From Candidatus Zymogenus sp. (GTDB taxonomy: Bacteria; Desulfobacterota; Zymogenia; Zymogenales; Zymogenaceae): DNA of 14,536 bases. Below, piece after piece: positions 7,387 to 14,138 of this stretch. The stretch covers positions 1 through 14,536 of the forward strand of contig JAUWME010000013.1 in the NCBI GenBank assembly GCA_030613285.1. Direction: 5' to 3'. The notes under the pieces were generated by a model, which searched no databases, was not told the DNA's origin, and worked only from the letters and a program-made list of their open reading frames with translations. The position numbers were made by a program, and so were the translations under genes. Position 1 is the stretch's first letter, and every line of letters starts with the position of its first letter.

Positions 7387-8657
7387 CGCCCCGGCCCTCC
7401 ATCTATCAATTCATCGAAGAGGCCACAAAGCTTTTTGGTCTCGTTTCGTCTCTCAAATTGTTTGATAACCTCAACATCCGGTGAAAAAGTACCCTCCCTT
7501 TTCATCTTCTCAATTTCAAAAACCGCCTCTCTAATTTTGTCAGACAACTTTTCTGGATCATTTTCACAGATTACAATCCCAGTCTTTGTCAATTTTACAA
7601 GATTTGCCACCTCCCCCGGTGGAACAACAGCCAGTATGGGACGCCCCGTCGCCATGTATTCAAAGAGCTTTCCTGGGACGTTATAAGACAATTTGTTATT
7701 AAACGGAATTGTTATAAGGTTACAATCCGATGAAACTATCTCAACAGTTGCATTCTGGTGGTTGAGATAACCCAAAAAGACGGCGTTGTCTTCAAGGCTG
7801 TCTTTTATCTCTGCTATTATCTCACTGTCCATAATTCCTAAAAACTTGACAACCAACCTTTCTCTTAACGAAGGGTTGTCCCTCAGGCAACGTGCCAAAG
7901 CCAAGAAAAAGATCTTTGGATAGATGTTTGAGTAAAGAGAGCCTGAGTGCGCAATAACAACCTTTTTTGAATTATTTTCAGAAACTTCAATCCCCACAAA
8001 ATCATCGGGGTCGTAACCGTTATATATTGTAACGAGACGCTCAGGATCGATATCCAAATCATCACAATATTTCCCCCTTACTTCCTCGGTGATGCAGATA
8101 ACCCGATCGGCATTTTTGAATACTTTACTCTCCATCTGCACGTGAAACCATTTCACCAAGGAATTTCTGGGATTGTGGTGATAATTTATTGTCCAAGGGT
8201 CTCTGAAATCCGAAACCCATTGAAGTCCCGTGATTTTTTTCAGCAAAAGCGCCGCCAAATGAACACTGTGAGGTGGCGATGTAGAATAAATTAGTTTGAT
8301 GCCATGTTTTTTTATTGCCCAAAGGCCATAAAAAAAAGCTGATATTGCCCAGATGATTCTGCTGTCTGGAATGAAAACGTTTTCCATCACCTTTTTTGAG
8401 AACTCTCTCGAAATCAACTTTTCCAACACAGAATAAAAAAACCGGGGGCTCAAAGGACGATACCGTTTTATTATCGTCGATTTATGAATATCATCAAGGA
8501 GCGTTTCGTCCCTGGCCCAGTAAGTTTTATCTTCTGCGGCAATTACAACCGCTTCCCACCCAAAATTTGGGAGGTACTTGATAAATTTTACCGTCCTCTG
8601 TACGCCGCCGCCCCCCATGGGAGGAAAATTGTAGGATAGAAAAAGAACCCTTCTCAA
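7383..8657 (-). CDS. Glycosyltransferase family 4 ('FPPxGGxGVxR' group)
   Basis: A 424-residue GT-B glycosyltransferase. The N-terminus LSYNFPPMGGGGVQRTVKF (7-25) is a signature of a widespread GT4 subgroup in polysaccharide loci. IYSTSPPHSVH (123-133) and WVSDFRDPW (147-155) are further marks of the acceptor domain. The C-terminal domain has TIYNGYDPDDF (210-220), IAHSGSLY (235-242), FLGYLNH (294-300) and NVPGKLFEYMATGRPIL (326-342), with E333 in the second-glutamate position of EX7E. The start is TTG at 8657, supported by AAGGAAGG at 8665-8672, seven bases upstream. No in-frame ATG lies near the first beta strand. It is the first gene of a run of three GT4 genes joined by 4-base overlaps. 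A 108-base gap separates it from the PMT-like gene. Confidence 0.91.
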   Translation of the reverse strand: MRRVLFLSYNFPPMGGGGVQRTVKFIKYLPNFGWEAVVIAAEDKTYWARDETLLDDIHKSTIIKRYRPLSPRFFYSVLEKLISREFSKKVMENVFIPDSRIIWAISAFFYGLWAIKKHGIKLIYSTSPPHSVHLAALLLKKITGLQWVSDFRDPWTINYHHNPRNSLVKWFHVQMESKVFKNADRVICITEEVRGKYCDDLDIDPERLVTIYNGYDPDDFVGIEVSENNSKKVVIAHSGSLYSNIYPKIFFLALARCLRDNPSLRERLVVKFLGIMDSEIIAEIKDSLEDNAVFLGYLNHQNATVEIVSSDCNLITIPFNNKLSYNVPGKLFEYMATGRPILAVVPPGEVANLVKLTKTGIVICENDPEKLSDKIREAVFEIEKMKREGTFSPDVEVIKQFERRNETKKLCGLFDELIDGGPGR

Positions 8658-8765
8658 AAAACTACCTTCCTTTTAAAACCCTGTTTATGCTGATTTTACG
8701 CAATTTACAAAATACGTTTTTCTGCTAAATAAGGTTTCCAATATAATACTATCGCAATTGAGATA
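8658..8765 (-). promoter_or_regulatory. 108-base AT-rich gap upstream of the GT4 run
   Basis: The sequence is AT-rich, with several weak -10-like elements on the minus strand (TATTAT and CATAAA forms) but no pairing at good spacing that I would call. No stem with a T run is visible, so read-through from the PMT-like gene is likely. An additional promoter for the GT4 run is possible. Confidence 0.25.
8665..8672 (-). promoter_or_regulatory. Ribosome binding site supporting a TTG start
   Basis: AAGGAAGG on the minus strand, seven bases before the TTG at 8657. Because the gene has no ATG near its first beta strand, this site is the main evidence for the TTG start. Confidence 0.6.
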
Positions 8766-10367
8766 TTACCTTTTTTTAACACGGTAGATCGAAGCGTAAT
8801 CCTTGTAGAAAATTCTCTCAAATTGCATATGCTCATTTAGATAGGTTTCAAGCTCTCTGGGACTTCGCGTTTTATGATATGAATACAGTAAGTAGTCAAT
8901 TTTTTTCTCCTTCAACATCCCAAGAAACTCTTCTTCATACATAACGTAGTTCTTGTCCTTTCTGAAATAAAAATATGAACTGCTTGAAGGAGTTTTGGCA
9001 GAAAAGATCGCTTTTTTACCTTCGATATCAAATTCCTTAAGATTTATAAAAGAAGGGAAATTGGAAAACAACTCCGCTGGTTTATTGTCGAACTCCCTAA
9101 CGATCCTTACAGGTGTGAGGAAGAAAGGATAATCACCGTATGTATAAAAGTAGGCTGGATAGTTGTACGACCAACATGACATAATATGCGACCCAGAGGG
9201 GACGGTATCAGTAATAAATGAAGCAGTCTTTATAATATTCTCATTGCTGAAATTATTTCTATTAAAACTATAGGACAATCTTTTTGAAATGTACCCGTTT
9301 TCAAATCTTAAAAGAGAAGTCATCACAAAAACGGCAACAAAGACAATAACAAATTTCCTCAATAATGAGTACGCCTCTGTTAAACGAATCTGCGATAGAA
9401 ACCAAATCAGAAAATCACCCATTGCAACAAAAGATATGATTATGGAGATATTAATATGTCTGATTTCCCACATACGAACAGTTATAACCGGGAACATGAC
9501 AATAGAGACAAGGAGCGATGCGAGAAGCAGTACCAAGTGGGGAACACTCTTTTTTATTGCTCGTTCAACAAGATATAATGATCCGATTACAACAACCAGA
9601 AGCTCCATCCTGCTTAGCTCTTGAATGAGTCTTATATAAACAAACTTTTTTAGGCCAATGAGTAAAGCGCCCAATGAATTGACATGAGAAAGGACTATAC
9701 CATATTCACCAATATCGTTGAAGGTCGAATTGGAAACCATTGCGAGATAGACATACCAAGGGATTGTCAGAACAAAAAACGGTACATAATATAGTAAAAG
9801 GTCGAAAAATTTTATTTTATCCCTCGTTTCAGAAGAGAGAACCCATACGGCAAAGGGGATGGGTATTAAAACGATGGAAGTTTGTTTTGTATAAAACCCA
9901 AAGACGAGGGCAATGGCCGAAAAAAACAATAACAACCTTGAAGATTTTTGATAGGAACAAATTAAAAGCAGTAGACTGAGAATCTGGAAAAAGAGTAATG
10001 TATTCTCAATACTGATTGAAGAAGATGAATGTAGAACAAACTGGCTGGAAAAGAAAAAAATAGCGCACAAAAAAGCCCCTGTCCTGTTGAATGTAATCCT
10101 TAAACCCAACAAATATATTAGTAGAACGTTCAATGCCCCAAACACCCGTGGGACTATTGAAGCAGCCAAGACAGAGGGAGAAAATATTTTGAAAGCAAGA
10201 GCGAGCAGATAGACAAAAAGCGGGGGCTTTTGCAAAAAGAGTTGTCCATCGGGTAAGGTTGGTCCAAGCCCCTTGAAGATGTTTAACGCTATTGAGAGAT
10301 ACATTGATGCATCAGGCCCTACACCTGAAGGAGATAATGAAAGAATAGTAATTACAAAAAGGATCAA
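8766..10367 (-). CDS. PMT/ArnT-like multi-spanning glycosyltransferase (GT-C fold); start uncertain
   Basis: A 533-residue (as read from TTG 10367) integral membrane protein of the PMT_2/ArnT-like superfamily. These GT-C enzymes transfer sugars from polyprenyl-phosphate donors on the periplasmic side. The first outer loop carries GVGPDASMYLSIA (15-27), with D19 in the place of the catalytic acidic residue, then LFLQKPPLFVYLLAL (43-57), the 'KPPL' element. Next come hydrophobic segments to about residue 365, including FGFYTKQTSIVLIP (156-169). A soluble C-terminal domain of about 170 residues follows (NENIIKTASFITDT, SCWSYNYPAYFY), as in many ArnT relatives. The TTG start lacks a ribosome binding site and leaves only about 12 residues of the first membrane segment. 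An ATG at 10390 would restore it if the T8 tract at 10366-10373 gained one base or slipped. The frame stays open upstream to 10590 without ATG, GTG or TTG. Confidence 0.85.
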   Translation of the reverse strand: MILFVITILSLSPSGVGPDASMYLSIALNIFKGLGPTLPDGQLFLQKPPLFVYLLALAFKIFSPSVLAASIVPRVFGALNVLLIYLLGLRITFNRTGAFLCAIFFFSSQFVLHSSSSISIENTLLFFQILSLLLLICSYQKSSRLLLFFSAIALVFGFYTKQTSIVLIPIPFAVWVLSSETRDKIKFFDLLLYYVPFFVLTIPWYVYLAMVSNSTFNDIGEYGIVLSHVNSLGALLIGLKKFVYIRLIQELSRMELLVVVIGSLYLVERAIKKSVPHLVLLLASLLVSIVMFPVITVRMWEIRHINISIIISFVAMGDFLIWFLSQIRLTEAYSLLRKFVIVFVAVFVMTSLLRFENGYISKRLSYSFNRNNFSNENIIKTASFITDTVPSGSHIMSCWSYNYPAYFYTYGDYPFFLTPVRIVREFDNKPAELFSNFPSFINLKEFDIEGKKAIFSAKTPSSSSYFYFRKDKNYVMYEEEFLGMLKEKKIDYLLYSYHKTRSPRELETYLNEHMQFERIFYKDYASIYRVKKR

Positions 10368-10373
10368 AAAAAA
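10366..10373 (-). repeat. T8 homopolymer tract at the 5' end of the PMT-like gene
   Basis: Eight A on the plus strand, eight T in the coding strand. Upstream, an ATG at 10390 starts MKNLLRFF and then meets TGA directly after this tract. One extra T would join that start in frame to LILFVITIL of the PMT-like protein. The tract therefore decides whether the gene has an ATG start. Confidence 0.75.
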
Positions 10374-10549
10374 CGTAATAAGTTTTTCATAATCCCACTC
10401 TTCGATTTTTGTAATAGGATTAATAATTTCACCTTTTATCTGGAAAACACTAAACTTAATCAGATAAGCATTAAAATAAATCCTTTCATCTAAATATGAT
10501 CTGGCATCTATGTAGTAGGAAGCAAGAGCGCATTCTTGTTGAGATTTAA
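10368..10549 (-). promoter_or_regulatory. Leader between the fusion gene and the PMT-like gene
   Basis: The 182 bases between the TAG of the fusion gene and the TTG at 10367 are AT-rich. They stay open in the PMT-like frame but contain no ATG, GTG or TTG in it. In another frame they hold ATG 10390, which starts eight codons before a stop. I see no intrinsic terminator and no promoter I would defend. Confidence 0.3.
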
Positions 10550-12568
10550 CTAATCTATCTCGATTCCCGCCAATTCTGTAAACATTGAATCAATAAGATC
10601 CTTCATCCTCTCTGGCACAAAATAGTATCTCTTCCAAATAAAAGTAAATACTCCCAACATAAAAAGACTCTCTGTAATTGATTTATTGTCAGCAAGCTCT
10701 GCCAATAGCTTTTTGGAAAACTCCCTTACAAATTCACAAAACCAATCGTCGCCCTCAAAACAATACCTTATAAACACAATGGGATTATCATTGTAATTTT
10801 CCGTTTTCTTGAGGATCACTTCAGCGTAACAGATGACAAAATGAATCCAATCGAAAAAGGGGTGTTCCTTTGACGCAAACTCCCAATCTGTAACGATGAT
10901 AGATTCCTCAGTTACAAAGATGTTTCCCGGATGAAGGTCACCGTGCACGATGGAAATATTACAATTTTTTTCAAATTCAGTGAATAATTTCTTTAGCTTT
11001 AGAACTGATCCAGCTTTTTTGTCGTTTACTCTTTTGTCGTTTACTATATCTGCAAATTTGTCTACCTTAATTGGAAGTGTTTCTTGAAGGTCTCCATCAA
11101 AAGGCGGGATATTGGAAAGTTCCATAAGAAATTCTTTGACCCTTATAAAGTGATCCTCAACAACGCCTCTGCAATGTAAGGGAACCATTTTTGGATGGGA
11201 TATGTATGAATACGAAAGAGTTTCCAAATTTCCAATATTACTTAATCGTATTGGTTCATTTATCATTTGGACTAATTTTTTACTGCCATCCTCTTTTATT
11301 CTAGTAACAAGTTTGCATTCTTTTTCCAAAAGTTTGCGGTTAGATTCAACTCGCAAAACTCCAAAGGGTAATTTGTCCTCTCCATTGAATGCAAAAATAG
11401 TATTTGTCTTAAACGCGCTGAATATCACTAATGAAATTTCATCCCCTTCAGAAGCGGTCAAAAAATCGTTTTTGATTATCTCCCTAATCTTTGAAACATG
11501 AAGATTTTGTGGTTCTTTACCCAAAACAATAGAGAAGCAATTAGTAAAGTACTTCTGAATTCCAAACTTTGTAAACCCAAAGAACAGTGCAGTTTTCGCT
11601 ATAAATCGATATATTTTGTATTTTAAATCACCGGAATAGTCAATTAACAATCTATTGAATATGAAAGATATTTGTTGTCCATAATTCAGGTCAATTACAC
11701 ACTTCACTTCCCTATAATCTCTTAAAGGCATATATGCTTCTTTAAAGATGAGATTGGACTTTTTTGCAAGGTCTTTCAGTTCACGAAATGAATATGTATA
11801 TCTGCGGTAATTGACGCCCTTTTTTAGATTATGGTACAAATTTGAGATTTTGCGAGGTAAAACAGTAACAAACCTAAGCCCCGTGTGCTCGTCTCTCCCT
11901 CCAAGAAGATATCTAAACCCAAATCTATTCTCAATGCCCAAATATATCTCACCGCCGGGGCGAAGCAAAAGACCAAGCTCCGTTAATGTCTCTAACGCCA
12001 CTTGAGTCGGATCTTTATCAGTACGAAATTCTGGAATCCACTCAAGCACCCCATTTAAGATTATCAGATCAAATGTTTCGGGTGAAAACGGCAGTTTCCT
12101 TTCGTTTGAAACAGCACAAACAATATTTTCAATTCCCTCCGATTCCACTCTATACTTAAGTACTTTTATGCGATCAATGTTAGGATCAATCGAATAGACT
12201 TTTTTTGCTATCCTCGATGCAAAAATAGAGATGGCTCCAGACCCACAGCCAAGATCAAGTACTACGCTTTTTTCGTTGATGCTTGTAATCCAGAGCCCGT
12301 TCCCGCGTTCAGTGGATGTGTACCACTGCCTGTCTTCTTCATCTGCAAAAGTTGTAGATAATGCCTTAGCCCATCCTGTTTTTTGGGCTTCTTCCAAAAT
12401 CTTCGCGGCCAGTTCATCTTCGTACACCTCATGTCGATCTAAAAAAACCGGCAAACCCTCTAAAATCGGATATTGATCTTGACATTTACTGCACCGAAGG
12501 TAATCATCTCTTCTTTCTAACAATGCGTAACATTTAGGGCAATAAAATTCTTTATCCAATGAGTTCAT
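10550..12568 (-). CDS. Zn-ribbon / SAM methyltransferase / APH-type kinase fusion protein
   Basis: A 672-residue three-domain protein; numbering here counts from TTG 12574, two codons upstream. Residues 10-45 are a Trm112-like zinc ribbon (C12, C15, C28, C31, then YPILEGLPVFL). Residues 100-295 are a class I methyltransferase: VVLDLGCGSGAISIFA (104-119) binds SAM, YSIDPN (127-132) is motif II, and FDLIILNGVLEWI (168-180) and LLRPGGEIYLGIENR (203-217) follow. After a poorly recognisable stretch (about 300-390) comes a phosphotransferase of the aminoglycoside phosphotransferase/choline kinase type. It has FGVLRVES (404-411), E419, the catalytic loop VHGDLHPGNIFV (543-554, D546 and N551) and the metal-binding VTDWEFA (561-567, D563). 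Arg replaces the usual ATP-binding Lys in VLRVE. The likely role is to methylate and phosphorylate a glycan. I prefer ATG 12568, although TTG 12574 has GGGA nearby. The first two domains could also act independently. Confidence 0.9.
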   Translation of the reverse strand: MNSLDKEFYCPKCYALLERRDDYLRCSKCQDQYPILEGLPVFLDRHEVYEDELAAKILEEAQKTGWAKALSTTFADEEDRQWYTSTERGNGLWITSINEKSVVLDLGCGSGAISIFASRIAKKVYSIDPNIDRIKVLKYRVESEGIENIVCAVSNERKLPFSPETFDLIILNGVLEWIPEFRTDKDPTQVALETLTELGLLLRPGGEIYLGIENRFGFRYLLGGRDEHTGLRFVTVLPRKISNLYHNLKKGVNYRRYTYSFRELKDLAKKSNLIFKEAYMPLRDYREVKCVIDLNYGQQISFIFNRLLIDYSGDLKYKIYRFIAKTALFFGFTKFGIQKYFTNCFSIVLGKEPQNLHVSKIREIIKNDFLTASEGDEISLVIFSAFKTNTIFAFNGEDKLPFGVLRVESNRKLLEKECKLVTRIKEDGSKKLVQMINEPIRLSNIGNLETLSYSYISHPKMVPLHCRGVVEDHFIRVKEFLMELSNIPPFDGDLQETLPIKVDKFADIVNDKRVNDKKAGSVLKLKKLFTEFEKNCNISIVHGDLHPGNIFVTEESIIVTDWEFASKEHPFFDWIHFVICYAEVILKKTENYNDNPIVFIRYCFEGDDWFCEFVREFSKKLLAELADNKSITESLFMLGVFTFIWKRYYFVPERMKDLIDSMFTELAGIEID
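11016..11045 (-). repeat. 15-bp tandem duplication inside the kinase domain
   Basis: Two adjacent 15-base units (11016-11030 and 11031-11045) that differ at one base. They encode VNDKR then VNDKK (residues 511-520) in the kinase domain, before the catalytic loop. Being a multiple of three, the repeat keeps the frame. Confidence 0.8.
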
Positions 12569-12574
12569 TTTCAA

Positions 12575-12698
12575 TTTAATCCCAAAAAAAACCCACTTAA
12601 AAAGCTATAATTAACTTGTTTTATTACCGTCTTTTCTGTAATAATTCACTTGACACTAAAACATTGCTCTATAAAACTATATCATTTTTAAGAATAAT
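12575..12698. promoter_or_regulatory. Divergent promoter region between the fusion gene and the flippase
   Basis: About 124 very AT-rich bases separate two divergent starts, so promoters for both directions are expected here. On the plus strand a plausible pair is TTGTTT (12616-12621) with AATAAT (12640-12645), 18 bases apart. A consensus TTGACA at 12650-12655 lies 14 bases before TATAAA (12670-12675), shorter than ideal. For the minus strand no clear pair is visible. An A8 run (12584-12591) sits just upstream of the fusion gene start. Confidence 0.4.
12616..12645 (+). promoter_or_regulatory. Candidate sigma-70-type promoter for the flippase gene
   Basis: A -35-like TTGTTT and a -10-like AATAAT (five of six consensus bases) separated by 18 bases. 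It would start transcription near 12652, about 45 bases before the flippase ATG. The nearby TTGACA at 12650 is an alternative -35. The choice is tentative. Confidence 0.3.
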
Positions 12699-14138
12699 AT
12701 GCAAAATAATTTGGTAAGTTCATTTTTTTGGAAAGGATTGAGTTCTTTCTTGTCAAGAGCTTTTAGCATCTTAACAACCCTCATCCTTGCAAAGCTCCTG
12801 ACACCTGACGATTTCGGCATTGTCTCTATAGCAATTGTATTCTCTTCAACGCTGGGTCTATTTAGAGATCTTGGATTAAATCAGTCTCTCATCTACCAAA
12901 AAAATAATATCGAAAAAGCCGCCGATACAGCAATGATAATGAGTGTTGCTTTAAGTATCCTCCTCTATTTTATTGCGTACTTGCTTGCTGCCCCCACCGC
13001 AATCTTCTTTAATAGCCCACCTGTGGAGAGCGTAATAAAAGTCCTCCCTGTATCTCTCATAATATCTGCTTTCTCCTCCATCCCCTCCTCCCTATTGGAA
13101 AAAGATATGGATTTCAAAAAGCGTATGCTTCCAGAGCTGGCCTCCTTCTTTACCTACTTTGTGGTTACCATTACCTTGGCCAAGCTTGGATTTGCATATT
13201 GGAGCATAATTATTGGACTTATCTCCCTCTCTTTTGTCAATCTTGTAGTAACTTTTGCAGTATCCCCTTGGCATCCAACATTGAGGTTTCATCCCGAAGT
13301 CGTTTATGATCTTCTAAGTTTTGGAAAATATGCGATGTTCAGCTCAATCACAGTTTTCATATACAGGAATGTGGACGACTTTGTTCTGGGCAGGATGCTC
13401 GGCATGAGACTTCTTGGCTCCTACACATTAGCATACCGTATTGGCAACATCGCAACAACACAGATAACTCACATGATAAGTAAAGTCACATTTCCAGCCT
13501 TTGTTAAGATAAGCAGCGACATTGAAAAAATCAGGGGGGCTTATCTCAAAACATTCCAGTGGCTTTCAATAATAAATGTCCCAATCACTATAGGACTTAT
13601 TTCGCTTGCCCCCCACTTTTATCATATTTTTTACGGAAACAAATGGAACGCCGCCATCGTCCCTACCCAGATAATAGCGCTTTTGGGACTTACCAGAGGA
13701 CTCTTTTCCCATTCAGGAGGACTTTTCATGTCCATGGGAAGGATAAAGGAAATATCATATCTTATCGCTGGACAACTTATCTTTCTTCTACTACTTATCT
13801 ATCCAACAATTCAAAATTTTGGAATTGTGGGCATTTGTATTCTATTATCAACGCTTCAGCTCTTTTTAGTCTTAATACTTGTTATAAAAATAGAGGGTTT
13901 TCTCCCTAATACAAAGGACCGCTATATAGGGCTCCTTGCCCCTCCCCTTGTCATCTCACTTATTACTATTGCCATTCCTATAAATGGTTGGATCATTGTT
14001 TTCGGCGAGCTAAATCTCATTTCGTTTTTTGGATTTATCGTCCTAACGAGTCTTTTGTACTTTTTGGTAATAATGAAATGGAACAGGAAACTTTTTGAAG
14101 AAGCAATAACCCTAATAAAGGCCTGGAAACAACTATGA
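12699..14138 (+). CDS. Wzx-like polysaccharide flippase (MOP superfamily, PST/WzxC-type)
   Basis: A 479-residue polytopic inner-membrane protein of the polysaccharide transporter family, which moves undecaprenyl-diphosphate-linked oligosaccharides to the periplasmic face. The N-terminus shows the family pattern: SSFFWKGLSSFLSRAFSI (7-24), ILAKLLTPDDFGIVSIA (29-45), FRDLGLNQSLIYQ (55-67). About twelve to fourteen hydrophobic segments follow, with conserved-looking pieces such as SSLLEKDMDFKK, YRNVDDFVLGRMLG and LGSYTLAYRI. These match the WzxC/TuaB-like branch. It looks complete and of normal length. It is the only plus-strand gene here, divergent from the fusion gene. Its TGA end overlaps the stop of the convergent GT4 gene by six bases (14133-14138). 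The ATG has only a weak AAGAAT-like site upstream. The transported glycan cannot be inferred. Confidence 0.93.
   Translation: MQNNLVSSFFWKGLSSFLSRAFSILTTLILAKLLTPDDFGIVSIAIVFSSTLGLFRDLGLNQSLIYQKNNIEKAADTAMIMSVALSILLYFIAYLLAAPTAIFFNSPPVESVIKVLPVSLIISAFSSIPSSLLEKDMDFKKRMLPELASFFTYFVVTITLAKLGFAYWSIIIGLISLSFVNLVVTFAVSPWHPTLRFHPEVVYDLLSFGKYAMFSSITVFIYRNVDDFVLGRMLGMRLLGSYTLAYRIGNIATTQITHMISKVTFPAFVKISSDIEKIRGAYLKTFQWLSIINVPITIGLISLAPHFYHIFYGNKWNAAIVPTQIIALLGLTRGLFSHSGGLFMSMGRIKEISYLIAGQLIFLLLLIYPTIQNFGIVGICILLSTLQLFLVLILVIKIEGFLPNTKDRYIGLLAPPLVISLITIAIPINGWIIVFGELNLISFFGFIVLTSLLYFLVIMKWNRKLFEEAITLIKAWKQL

Noticed and set aside
9289..9624. Plus-strand 111-residue reading frame
   Set aside because: Antisense to the membrane segments of the PMT-like gene; such frames often arise opposite hydrophobic AT-rich codons.
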